A DNA stretch of 49,488 nt from Lachnospiraceae bacterium (GTDB lineage Bacteria > Bacillota > Clostridia > Lachnospirales > Lachnospiraceae): contig JAFSZZ010000005.1 of assembly GCA_017458765.1 (NCBI GenBank), forward strand, positions 1-49,488, read 5' to 3'. Positions 7,747 through 15,992 of the stretch are shown here, in pieces. The notes beneath the pieces were generated by a model, which searched no databases, was not told the DNA's origin, and saw only the letters and a list, made by a program, of their open reading frames with translations. The translations under genes and the position numbers were made by a program. The stretch's first letter is position 1; the number at the start of each line of letters is the position of its first letter.

Positions 7747-9753
7747 ATGAAGAACGGTAATATTTCAGAAAACGGACTGCATACAGAAAATATGGCGGTG
7801 GGCTATGACAGAAGCATACTCATCGACGGGATAGATATTGCCGTAAATCCGGGCGAGATCCTTACGCTGATAGGTCCGAACGGATCGGGAAAATCAACGG
7901 TATTAAGGAGCATCATAGGGCAGCTTAAGCTTATAAAGGGAGCCGTGTTTTTTGGTGATACGGACCGTAAGGATATCGACAGAAACGAGCTGGCGAAAAA
8001 GCTGTCGGTCCTTATGACGGACCGGGTAAAGACCGAGCTCATGACCTGTTTTGATGTGGTCGCGACGGCGAGATATCCGTATACAGGGAGGTTAGGAATA
8101 TTAAGCGATCATGACAGGCAGGCAGTAACGGATGCTCTTGCAACGGTGGGCGCATCGGATCTGGCAGACCGGGATTTTAACAATATCTCGGACGGTCAGA
8201 GACAGAGGATAATGCTTGCAAGATGCATCGCACAGGAGCCCGAGATCATTGTACTTGACGAGCCCCTGTCCTATCTTGATATCAAATACAAGCTTGAATT
8301 CATACGCATCCTAAAGGACCTGTGCAGAGACAGGAATGTCGCGGTCATAATGTCTGTGCATGAGATAGAACTTGCGGGGCAGATATCAGACCGGGTGGTC
8401 TGCATAGGCAGAAACGGTATAGACAGAACAGGCACAAGAGATGAGATATTTAACCCCGATTATATCTGCAGTCTGTTTGACATATCAAAAGAAGATTATC
8501 TTAGATTATATCCGGTATCTTTTGCCGGGGGATATAAAACGGATACAGGAAACGCGGGATATGTTGCGAAGGGCGGAAAGCTGTTAAGAAAGGGTATAAC
8601 CACTGGAACTTGCGCCGCTGCAGCTGCTTATGCGGCAGCATTACAGGTATTTGATGAAAGTGCCGGAGAAACGGTATCCGTACGCACGCCGTCGGGTGAA
8701 ACGGTAAGTGTTCCCGTATTTATTGATGACAGCAGTGTGGATTCTTCATTTTATGTGATAAAAGACAGCGGAGACGATCCGGATGTTACGAACGGGGCCG
8801 GGGTTTATGTGAGTGTCCGAAGGATTACGGATGCAAAGGCAGGGGGTGCGCAGGATCGCAGCTCCGGAATTTTCACGGATGAGGATCATCCGGGGATATG
8901 TCTTGCAGGCGGAGAAGGAGTCGGTACCGTGACAAAGGAAGGGCTTGAGCAGCCCGTGGGTTATCCTGCCATAAATAAGGTGCCCCGTGCCATGATCTTT
9001 AAGGCGGTCGACAGCGTAAGGGCAAAATACGATCCACAGTGTCCTCTCATGGTAACGGTATCGGTTGAAGGAGGAGTCGGGCTTGCCGCAAAGACCTTTA
9101 ATCCGGAACTTGGGATAGAGGGCGGCATTTCGATCCTTGGAACAGGCGGGATACTGGAGCCTATGAGCGATAAGGCTATAGTTGATACGATAGAGACTTC
9201 GATAAAACAGCAGACCGCGACCGGACATAAGGCTCTCCTTGTAACTCCCGGGCAGTACGGACAGGGTTATGTGAAGAATGAGCTTAAGATAGAGACGGAA
9301 GGATCCGTAAAATGCAGCAATTTTATCGGAGAAGCGATAGATCTTGCGGGGGTGTACGGATGCACCAATGTACTGCTCGTTGGTAACCTCGGGAAGCTTG
9401 TAAAGCTTGCGGCGGGGATAATGAATACCCATTCTGCGGTCGCGGATGGAAGGATGGATATAATGTGTGCCCACCTTGCACTTTGCGGCGGCAGCAGGGA
9501 TATGGTGAGCGAGATGTATGAGTGCATAAACACGGATACGGCACTTGATAAGCTTAAGCAGTGGGGACTGTATGAGGATGTCATAAACAGTCTGATCGCT
9601 GCGATAGATAAGAGGATAAAGAAAAGGGCAGGAGACAGGCTTAATGCAGGTGTGATGCTCTTTTCCGAGAAATACGGATATCTTGGAGAAACCTCCGGGG
9701 CGGCACAGGCACTTAAAGCATACATATCGGAGAACGATAAAAAGGAGATATAA
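7747..9753 (+). CDS. cbiD: Fusion: FecE/BtuD-like ABC ATPase - CbiD methyltransferase
   Basis: One 668-residue reading frame joins two activities that are normally separate. Residues about 10-265 are an ABC ATPase with Walker A (GPNGSGKST), signature variant ISDGQRQR and Walker B (IIVLDEPLSYLD). It is the energiser for the FecCD permease just upstream. From about residue 277 the sequence is CbiD, cobalt-precorrin-5B C1-methyltransferase, with KGITTGTCAAAAA, GGEGVGTVTKEGL, AINKVPRAMI and the conserved C-terminal NTHSAVADGRMD. CbiD uses S-adenosylmethionine in the anaerobic ring-contraction branch. No in-frame ATG, GTG or TTG lies in the linker just before the CbiD part, so separate initiation there looks unlikely. 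The ATG at 7747 is the first residue. Confidence 0.9.
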   Translation: MKNGNISENGLHTENMAVGYDRSILIDGIDIAVNPGEILTLIGPNGSGKSTVLRSIIGQLKLIKGAVFFGDTDRKDIDRNELAKKLSVLMTDRVKTELMTCFDVVATARYPYTGRLGILSDHDRQAVTDALATVGASDLADRDFNNISDGQRQRIMLARCIAQEPEIIVLDEPLSYLDIKYKLEFIRILKDLCRDRNVAVIMSVHEIELAGQISDRVVCIGRNGIDRTGTRDEIFNPDYICSLFDISKEDYLRLYPVSFAGGYKTDTGNAGYVAKGGKLLRKGITTGTCAAAAAYAAALQVFDESAGETVSVRTPSGETVSVPVFIDDSSVDSSFYVIKDSGDDPDVTNGAGVYVSVRRITDAKAGGAQDRSSGIFTDEDHPGICLAGGEGVGTVTKEGLEQPVGYPAINKVPRAMIFKAVDSVRAKYDPQCPLMVTVSVEGGVGLAAKTFNPELGIEGGISILGTGGILEPMSDKAIVDTIETSIKQQTATGHKALLVTPGQYGQGYVKNELKIETEGSVKCSNFIGEAIDLAGVYGCTNVLLVGNLGKLVKLAAGIMNTHSAVADGRMDIMCAHLALCGGSRDMVSEMYECINTDTALDKLKQWGLYEDVINSLIAAIDKRIKKRAGDRLNAGVMLFSEKYGYLGETSGAAQALKAYISENDKKEI

Positions 9754-10512
9754 ATGGTACACTTTGTAGGAGCGGGATCCGGGGCGGTCGATCTTATAAC
9801 TGTAAGGGGAGCGGGACTGCTTGAAAAGGCGGACGTGATAATATACGCGGGTTCTTTAGTCAATCCGGGGCTTCTTGAATATGCACATAAGGATTGCAGG
9901 ATATACGACAGTGCATTGATGGATCTTGGAGAGATAATGGATGTGATAAGGGAAAATGCGGATAGGGAAGTGGTGCGTCTGCATACCGGAGATCCTTCGA
10001 TATACGGAGCGATAAAGGAACAGATGGATATACTTGAAAATGAGGGAATACCTTATGATGTATGTCCCGGTGTAAGTTCGATGTCGGGAGCCGCGGCTTC
10101 CCTTAAGGCAGAATATACACTTCCGGGAGTATCCCAGAGCGTGATAATAACCAGGGCAGAGGGAAGGACGGCAGTGCCTGAGGGACAGGGACTCAGTGAA
10201 CTTGCAAAACACGGCTCGACAATGGTCATTTTTTTATCGGCGGGACTTTCAGATAAGGTAAGCGCCGAACTTATGGAAGGCGGATATGCGCAGGACACTC
10301 CCGCTGCTGTAGTGTATAAGGCTACCTGGCCGCAGGAGAAGATAATACGAACGACACTTGGCAGGCTCCCGCAGGCGATGAAGGAGGAAAGAATAGATAA
10401 AACGGCTCTTATCATAGTCGGAGATGTGCTTGATACGGATTATGAACTCTCAAGGCTGTATGATAAGGATTTTTCCACGGGTTTCAGGAACGCCGGGAAT
10501 AACCGGGAATAA
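9754..10512 (+). CDS. cbiF: Cobalt-precorrin-4 C11-methyltransferase
   Basis: CbiF/CobM methylates C11 of cobalt-precorrin-4. The 252-residue protein is a full tetrapyrrole methylase. The N-terminal HFVGAGSGAVDLITVRG is the SAM-site glycine loop. YAGSLVNPGLLEY is the CbiF-specific motif, followed by RLHTGDPSIYGAIKEQMD and CPGVSSMSGAAASL. The gene starts directly after the TAA of the ATPase-CbiD gene (zero spacing), which implies translational coupling. The C-terminal codons and stop lie in a 10-base direct repeat. Confidence 0.95.
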   Translation: MVHFVGAGSGAVDLITVRGAGLLEKADVIIYAGSLVNPGLLEYAHKDCRIYDSALMDLGEIMDVIRENADREVVRLHTGDPSIYGAIKEQMDILENEGIPYDVCPGVSSMSGAAASLKAEYTLPGVSQSVIITRAEGRTAVPEGQGLSELAKHGSTMVIFLSAGLSDKVSAELMEGGYAQDTPAAVVYKATWPQEKIIRTTLGRLPQAMKEERIDKTALIIVGDVLDTDYELSRLYDKDFSTGFRNAGNNRE

Positions 10513-10520
10513 CCCGGGAA
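10493..10520 (+). repeat. 10-base tandem repeat at the cbiF-cbiG junction
   Basis: CCGGGAATAA occurs twice in tandem (10493-10502 and 10503-10512), and a partial third copy CCCGGGAAG follows. The second copy supplies the cbiF stop codon. It appears to be a recent slippage duplication that extended the cbiF C-terminus by a few residues. Confidence 0.75.
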
Positions 10521-10551
10521 GTGAGGACAGGTAAGAGGGAGACATTAAGCT

Positions 10552-11712
10552 TTGAAGACAGCGTTGTTTGCGGTAAGCTGCGCGGGTATGGAAGCGGCAG
10601 TCAGGATACATAAGGGATTATGCGAAGAAGGGTATGAGGATCCGGACATACAGGTTTACATAAAGTTCGGAGATCAAGACGGGAACGCTCTGTCCGGTGA
10701 CGGCATGGATCCTGTTTTACTCGGGAAGGAAGATGACCTTAAGGAGTATGTTAGCCGTGCTTTTGAAGAAGCGGAGGCTCTTATCTTCATATGTGCCTGC
10801 GGTATAGCCGTGCGCCTCATTGCCCCGTTCATAGTACATAAAGCCAAGGATCCCGCGGTGATCGTTATTGATGAAAAGCTTAAGCACTGCATCCCTGTTC
10901 TGTCGGGACATCTGGGAGGTGCAAACGCACTTGCGTTAAGGATCGCATCATTTACCGGAGCGGAAGCGGTAATAACGACGGCATCCGATATAAACGGCAT
11001 GACCGCGGTCGATATGTTTGCAAAAGACAACGGGTTTGCCATAACGGATCTTGAGAAGGCGAAGGAATATACGGCGGCTCTGTTAAGCGGTGAGACACTG
11101 TATGTGATAAACGATGCGAAGGATGTTACGGGAGAAATGATCCTGCCCGAAGGATATGCTTTCACTGGTGAACCGGATGGTATGGATAGTCGCAGCGGAA
11201 TGGATGATCGCAATGGTATGGATGGTTGCAATATTACTGACGATCGCTGTGTTATAAGGATAACTTATAAAAGAAGCGCTCATGCGGATGCTTGCGATCG
11301 TGAGCTTATACTCATACCGCGCTGCCTGAAACTCGGTATAGGCTGCAGGAAGGGAGTATCAAAGGAGAGGATAGAAGAAGCCGCAGTAAAATGCTTTGAG
11401 AAACACGGTCTTTATCTTGATGCTGTAAGTCAGGTGTGCAGCATCGATCTTAAGAAGGACGAGGAAGGTATATCGGAATTCAGCCTGGACAGAGGTATCG
11501 GATTTACGGTTTATCCTGCGGATGAACTCAATGCATTGGAGGGTGACTTTTCCCGGTCGGACTTTGTTAAGGATCATACAGGGGTTGATAATGTGTGCGA
11601 ACGCAGTGCTTTGATGGAGGGCGGAAGGCTTCTGGTCGGCAAGGAAAAATACGACGGCATAACACTTGCAGTGGCTGCTGTGGCAAGGCCTGTTACGGGA
11701 CAGATCTACTGA
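10552..11712 (+). CDS. cbiG: Cobalt-precorrin-5A hydrolase
   Basis: CbiG opens the delta-lactone of cobalt-precorrin-5A and releases acetaldehyde. The protein has 386 residues. The N- and central domains show ICACGIAVRLIAPFI, DPAVIVIDEK and PVLSGHLGGANALA, the family signature, and ITTASDINGMTAVD. The C-terminal domain has LGIGCRKGVSKERIEEA and the conserved SIDLKKDE. The start is TTG at 10552 with AAGAGGGA upstream (10533-10540), and no in-frame ATG lies nearby. Residues 210-227 are an in-frame triplicated hexapeptide (GMDSRS, GMDDRN, GMDGCN) in the linker between domains, not a family feature. Confidence 0.93.
   Translation: MKTALFAVSCAGMEAAVRIHKGLCEEGYEDPDIQVYIKFGDQDGNALSGDGMDPVLLGKEDDLKEYVSRAFEEAEALIFICACGIAVRLIAPFIVHKAKDPAVIVIDEKLKHCIPVLSGHLGGANALALRIASFTGAEAVITTASDINGMTAVDMFAKDNGFAITDLEKAKEYTAALLSGETLYVINDAKDVTGEMILPEGYAFTGEPDGMDSRSGMDDRNGMDGCNITDDRCVIRITYKRSAHADACDRELILIPRCLKLGIGCRKGVSKERIEEAAVKCFEKHGLYLDAVSQVCSIDLKKDEEGISEFSLDRGIGFTVYPADELNALEGDFSRSDFVKDHTGVDNVCERSALMEGGRLLVGKEKYDGITLAVAAVARPVTGQIY
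11179..11232 (+). repeat. In-frame 18-base triplication inside cbiG
   Basis: Three adjacent 18-base units (11179-11196, 11197-11214, 11215-11232), each starting GGWATGGAT, encode GMDxxx. The length is a multiple of three, so the frame is kept. It falls in the variable linker before the CbiG C-terminal domain. Confidence 0.8.
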
Positions 11713-11807
11713 GAGGATGCAGGAAAGATCAGCTGAAAGGATGCGGGGACAGATCAACTGAAAGAATACAGTGTCAGATTTTCTGAAAGTATATGGGGAC
11801 TGAGCGG
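11709..11807 (+). repeat. Four decayed 25-base tandem repeats between cbiG and cbiH
   Basis: Units begin at 11709, 11733, 11758 and 11783, each starting CTGARAG. The first is 24 bases and the others 25. They begin in the last sense codon of cbiG, whose TGA stop lies in unit 1, and end exactly one base before the preferred cbiH ATG at 11808. Units 2 and 4 contain GGGGAC, which in unit 4 could serve as the cbiH ribosome binding site. Confidence 0.75.
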
Positions 11808-12542
11808 ATGGGAATATTGTATGTGGCAGGTATAGGACCGGGAAATGAAGACGGGATGACGGTAAAGGTCAGAAGGATACTTGACGAATGCCCGGTCATA
11901 GCAGGATATAAAACATATATCGAACTTGTAAAGCCCATTCTCGGCGCGGATAAGAAATATGTGGATACCGGGATGCGAATGGAGAAGGAACGGTGCAGGA
12001 TGGCGCTTGAAGAAGCCTGTGGGGACGATGCAAAAGTATGCATGATCTGCAGCGGGGATGCATCGGTTTACGGAATGGCGGGACTGGTGCTTGAGATGGC
12101 GGAAGAATACCCCGAGGTCAGGGTGGAAGTTATCCCGGGTGTGACTGCTGCGTTGTCGGGATCCGCAGTGCTCGGTGCAGCTGTGGGGCATGACTGTGCG
12201 CTTATAAGTCTGAGCGATCTGCTGACGCCGCGGGAGGTGATAGATAAGAGACTCAGTGCCGCCGCGGAGGGGGATTTTGTTATCTGTTTATATAACCCGG
12301 AGAGCAGGACGAGGAAGGGTTATCTTAAGCATGCATGTGAGATCATATTAAAATACAGGGATAAGGATACGGTCTGCGGGGCCGTAAGGAATATAGGGCG
12401 TGACGGCGAGCAGTATGAGCTTATGACTCTTGAGGAACTTACGGGATATGAAGCGGATATGTTCACTACCGTTTTCATCGGCAGCCGCCGAACCGTGGCA
12501 GCAGGCGGAAGGATGGTCACGCCCAGGGGGTATGAACTGTGA
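11808..12542 (+). CDS. cbiH: Cobalt-precorrin-3B C17-methyltransferase
   Basis: CbiH/CobJ methylates C17 and drives ring contraction in the anaerobic pathway. From ATG 11808 the protein has 244 residues and opens MGILYVAGIGPGNEDGMT, the normal N-terminus of the family. An in-frame ATG at 11793 would add five residues but has a poorer ribosome binding site. Other motifs are GYKTYIELV, ICSGDASVYGMAGLV, VIPGVTAALSGSAVLGA, DFVICLYNPESRTR and TTVFIGSRRT. It has no fused ferredoxin-like domain. The stop overlaps the start of the next gene (GTGA). Confidence 0.93.
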   Translation: MGILYVAGIGPGNEDGMTVKVRRILDECPVIAGYKTYIELVKPILGADKKYVDTGMRMEKERCRMALEEACGDDAKVCMICSGDASVYGMAGLVLEMAEEYPEVRVEVIPGVTAALSGSAVLGAAVGHDCALISLSDLLTPREVIDKRLSAAAEGDFVICLYNPESRTRKGYLKHACEIILKYRDKDTVCGAVRNIGRDGEQYELMTLEELTGYEADMFTTVFIGSRRTVAAGGRMVTPRGYEL

Positions 12543-13969
12543 AAGTGCTTTTGTTTGGCGGAACGATAGAAGGAAGGAAGCTTGCGGAAGCCATAGCGGT
12601 TCACCTTCGATCTGAAGAAAGCAAAGATAAGGGAATAGAGTATTGCCATGTATGTGTGGCTACGCAGTACGGGGCATCCCTTCTTCCTCATGATGAGCGG
12701 CTCATAATACATCATGACAGGATGGATGAGGGTGAGATGGAGGAACTTATCGCAGGGACCGGTTTTGATGTGTGCATAGATGCCACCCATCCCTATGCCG
12801 TCATTGTGTCTGAGAATATAAAAATGGCCTGTGAAAACCGCGGGATTAAGCTGTATCGTCTGCTCAGAGAGGAAGAGTCCGGTAAATTGGACAGTATGAT
12901 GAACGGACAGAGAGTCACATGTTTTGACAACGTGCACGATGCCGTGGATCATCTTAAGAATACAAAGGGCAATATCCTTACGACTACGGGATCCAAGGAA
13001 CTTAAGGAATTCACACGGATAGAGGATTACGGGACAAGAGTGTATGCCCGTGTGCTGCCTGTGAGCGATGTGTTAAAGACCTGTGAGGAACTTAAGTTCC
13101 CGGCAGGGAATCTGTACTGCATGCAGGGGCCGTTCAGTACCGAGATGAATATTGCGATGATAAATGCTTCTCATGCAGGATACCTTGTTACAAAATCTTC
13201 CGGAAGTGCGGGAGGTTTTGATGAAAAGTACGAAGCTGCCATGCAGACCGGGGCTGAACTTGTCGTGATCGGAAGACCAAAGGAGATCCGGGACCGTGTA
13301 TACAGTTACGAGGAGATACTTGATATCCTGGGGCTTAAGGATGTAAGAGGTACCCGCAGGGCTTACGTTATCAGCGCGGGCTGTGGGAACATAGGACAGC
13401 TGACCGTGGATGCAAAAAGAGCGATAGAGGAAAGCGAATGCCTGATAGGAGCCGGCCGTATCCTGGATGGACTCGGTGTTATGTCGACCTCAAAGAAGAC
13501 TTTTTCAGGTTACAGACCTGATGAGATAAGCGGATTTCTGGCCGATAATATGCCTGAAACCGTGGCTTTGCTGTATTCGGGAGACATAGGTTTTTATTCG
13601 GGGGCATCAGGGATAGCGGACGTGCTTAAGGATTATGAGATCATACGTGTTCCGGGCATTTCATCCGCAACGTACTTCTGCGACAGGCTTGGGATACCAT
13701 GGCAGGACGTAAGATTTTTAAGCTGCCACGGGCGTCCGGTGGATATAAGTAAAGAGGTTGGGGAGGGAGCAAAGCTTCTTATCCTCATGGGTGAAACGGA
13801 AGATGCCGGCAGGATATGTACTGAATTATGTAAACTAAATTTTGAAAAGGCCCGTGTATGTATCGGAGAGAGACTGTCTTATCCGGAGGAGAAGATAACC
13901 GAAGGAACAGCGGAAGAACTTAAATGTGTGACTATCGATCCGCTGTCGGTGATGTTGATATTATGTTAA
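12539..13969 (+). CDS. cbiJ: Fusion: cobalt-precorrin-6A reductase (CbiJ) - cobalt-precorrin-7 C5-methyltransferase (CbiE)
   Basis: A 476-residue bifunctional protein. Residues 1-262 are CbiJ (LLFGGTIEGRKLAEA, DATHPYA, LTTTGSKELKEF and MQGPFSTEMN), the pyridine-nucleotide-dependent reductase of the corrin ring. Residues about 275-470 are CbiE, a tetrapyrrole methylase (VISAGCGNIGQLT, LIGAGR, YSGDIGFYSGAS and VPGISSATYFCDRLGIPW). CbiE is more usually fused to the decarboxylating methyltransferase CbiT (CobL/CbiET). Here the CbiT part is absent and CbiJ takes its place. The start is GTG 12539, overlapping the cbiH stop. The 3' end overlaps the preferred cbiA start by seven bases. Confidence 0.92.
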   Translation: MKVLLFGGTIEGRKLAEAIAVHLRSEESKDKGIEYCHVCVATQYGASLLPHDERLIIHHDRMDEGEMEELIAGTGFDVCIDATHPYAVIVSENIKMACENRGIKLYRLLREEESGKLDSMMNGQRVTCFDNVHDAVDHLKNTKGNILTTTGSKELKEFTRIEDYGTRVYARVLPVSDVLKTCEELKFPAGNLYCMQGPFSTEMNIAMINASHAGYLVTKSSGSAGGFDEKYEAAMQTGAELVVIGRPKEIRDRVYSYEEILDILGLKDVRGTRRAYVISAGCGNIGQLTVDAKRAIEESECLIGAGRILDGLGVMSTSKKTFSGYRPDEISGFLADNMPETVALLYSGDIGFYSGASGIADVLKDYEIIRVPGISSATYFCDRLGIPWQDVRFLSCHGRPVDISKEVGEGAKLLILMGETEDAGRICTELCKLNFEKARVCIGERLSYPEEKITEGTAEELKCVTIDPLSVMLILC

Positions 13970-15363
13970 CCAATAAAGAAGCGAAGATAAACAGGATACT
14001 GATAGCGGCACCAAAGAGCGGGAGCGGGAAGACGATGATAACCTGCGCTCTTATACGTGCGCTTAAAATACGGGGACTTAAGGTGGGTGCCCGCAAATGC
14101 GGTCCGGACTACATCGATCCGATGTTCCACAGGAAGGCGCTTGACGTTGAGAGTGGCAATCTGGATCCGTATTTTACGGATGAGGAGATGCTTAAATATC
14201 TTCTTGTATCAGGCTGCCGTGATAATGATATGACCGTGATCGAAGGCGTCATGGGATATTACGACGGCATTGGCGGAACGACTGTTGAAGCAAGTACCTA
14301 TGATGTTGCGGTAAAGACCGGCACACCGGCCATCCTTGTCGTAGATGCGAAGGGTGTCAGTGTAACTCTGTCGGCTCTCATTAAGGGAATGCTTGATTAC
14401 AGGAAGGATAACAATATTGCCGGAGTGATCCTTAACAGGACATCCGAAGGCTTTTATGAGAGGATTGCAAAGGTTATCCGCGAAGAATGCGGTATCGAAG
14501 TCTTCGGTTTTATGCCGGAACTTCGTGACCTTGATATAGGATCGAGACATCTTGGACTGATGCAGCCTGATGAAGTGGAAGGGCTTGATGTAAAGCTTGA
14601 TATGCTGGCAGGACAGATAGAGAGAACTGTCGACATTGACGGGATAATACGGACAGCAAAAGGGGCACCGGAACTTAGCGAAGTAAGGCCTGCAGAGCTT
14701 GATGGATTGCCTGGTTCGGTTGACGCACTTAAGGTAAGAGAAGCAAAGCCGGTGATAGCGGTCGCAAGGGATGAGGCTTTCGGATTCTTTTATGATGATA
14801 ATATAAGGCTGCTTATGGAACTGGGGGCTGAGCCGGTATATTTTTCTCCCCTTCATGATGCGGCCCTTCCGGAAGGGACAGACGGTATTATACTGTATGG
14901 CGGATATCCGGAAGAACATGCCGCAGAACTTGAAGGAAACGTATCAATGAAAAGATCGATCCTTGAAGCATACAAAAAGGGTATCCCGATAATAGCGGAA
15001 TGCGGCGGCTTTATGTATCTTCAGAAGGAACTTGAAACAAAGGACGGTCATATATATGAAATGTGCGGAGTGATACCGGGAAGAGCCTTTTTTGCAAACA
15101 GGCTCGTGCGCTTCGGGTATATGGAAGCAAAGGCCCAAAAGCCAGGTCTGTACGGTGATAAGGGACTTGTATTCAGAGGCCATGAATTCCACTACTGGGA
15201 CTGCAGCATAAACGGGAACGATTTTAAGGCCGTAAAGCCGGGGAGCGTGGTTTCTTACGAGTGTATGATACATGAAAGCGCGATGGCGGCAGGTTTTGCA
15301 CATATATATGCTTACGGGAATCCTAAGATGTATCTTGAATTCCTTAAAAAGGCGGTGGGATGA
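13963..15363 (+). CDS. cbiA: Cobyrinate a,c-diamide synthase
   Basis: CbiA amidates the a and c side chains of cob(II)yrinate using glutamine and ATP. I prefer ATG 13963 (466 residues) to the in-frame ATG 13924, because the family N-terminus begins a few residues before the P-loop and 13963 overlaps the upstream stop in the usual coupled manner. The P-loop is SGSGKT (to T24). CGPDYIDPMFH and DGIGGTT are typical of the synthetase domain. The C-terminal class I glutaminase-like domain has LYGGYPEEHA, ECGGFMYLQ with nucleophile C347, and a late FRGHEFHYW. The length is normal. Confidence 0.95.
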   Translation: MLTNKEAKINRILIAAPKSGSGKTMITCALIRALKIRGLKVGARKCGPDYIDPMFHRKALDVESGNLDPYFTDEEMLKYLLVSGCRDNDMTVIEGVMGYYDGIGGTTVEASTYDVAVKTGTPAILVVDAKGVSVTLSALIKGMLDYRKDNNIAGVILNRTSEGFYERIAKVIREECGIEVFGFMPELRDLDIGSRHLGLMQPDEVEGLDVKLDMLAGQIERTVDIDGIIRTAKGAPELSEVRPAELDGLPGSVDALKVREAKPVIAVARDEAFGFFYDDNIRLLMELGAEPVYFSPLHDAALPEGTDGIILYGGYPEEHAAELEGNVSMKRSILEAYKKGIPIIAECGGFMYLQKELETKDGHIYEMCGVIPGRAFFANRLVRFGYMEAKAQKPGLYGDKGLVFRGHEFHYWDCSINGNDFKAVKPGSVVSYECMIHESAMAAGFAHIYAYGNPKMYLEFLKKAVG

Positions 15364-15962
15364 TGGGCCTGTTTCTTATAACCGGAGGTTCCGCCTGCGG
15401 AAAATCGCAGTACGGTGAGAGCGCTGCATGTAAGCTTGGAGAACAAAATAAAAACGGCAGGCTTTACTATGCGGCAGCCATGTATCCTTACGATGATGAG
15501 AGCAGGGACAGGATAAGACGCCATCAAAGGATGAGGGACGGCAAGGGGTTTGAGACGATCGAGTGCTATACGGATATAGGGAGACTAAAAGATATCATCC
15601 CTGCAGGAAGCACGGTCCTTATAGAGTGCATGTCAAACCTGCTTGCAAACGAACTCTATCTTAAACAGGGTGCGCTTAATGATATAGTGACCGCAGGAGA
15701 TCTCAGGGAAGAGAATTCCGGTATGATTTGGGAAAGGATCGATAAATGCATAACGGATCCGGTAATAAGACTGTCGGAGCATGCCGGTTCCTGTATCGTT
15801 ATAACGAACGATGTGTTTTCGGACGGGAATGTCTATCCGTCTGAGACAGAAGAGTATATAAGATTGCTTGGTTATGTAAACCAAAAAATGTCGGACAGTG
15901 CAGAGCGGGTTGTGCGGGTCGTAAGCTCGATACCTGTAGTGCTTAAGGCAAAGGATGCTTAA
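15360..15962 (+). CDS. cobU: Adenosylcobinamide kinase / adenosylcobinamide-phosphate guanylyltransferase
   Basis: CobU phosphorylates adenosylcobinamide and transfers GMP to it, activating the lower-ligand arm. The 200-residue protein has the P-loop GGSACGKSQ, and RIRRHQRMR in which H55 matches the guanylylated histidine of Salmonella CobU (His46). It also has LIECMSNLLANEL and the C-terminal ETEEYIRLLGYVNQKM followed by SSIPVVLK, all in family order. The ATG overlaps the cbiA stop by four bases. A second, shortened paralogue lies two genes downstream. Confidence 0.92.
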   Translation: MMGLFLITGGSACGKSQYGESAACKLGEQNKNGRLYYAAAMYPYDDESRDRIRRHQRMRDGKGFETIECYTDIGRLKDIIPAGSTVLIECMSNLLANELYLKQGALNDIVTAGDLREENSGMIWERIDKCITDPVIRLSEHAGSCIVITNDVFSDGNVYPSETEEYIRLLGYVNQKMSDSAERVVRVVSSIPVVLKAKDA

Positions 15963-15992
15963 CCGGATAATATAAAAGGAGCAAAAGGGAAG

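Noticed and set aside
8746-9762. 338-codon leftward open frame opposite the CbiD part
   Set aside because: Basic/Tyr-rich complement without motif; the sense strand is clear CbiD.
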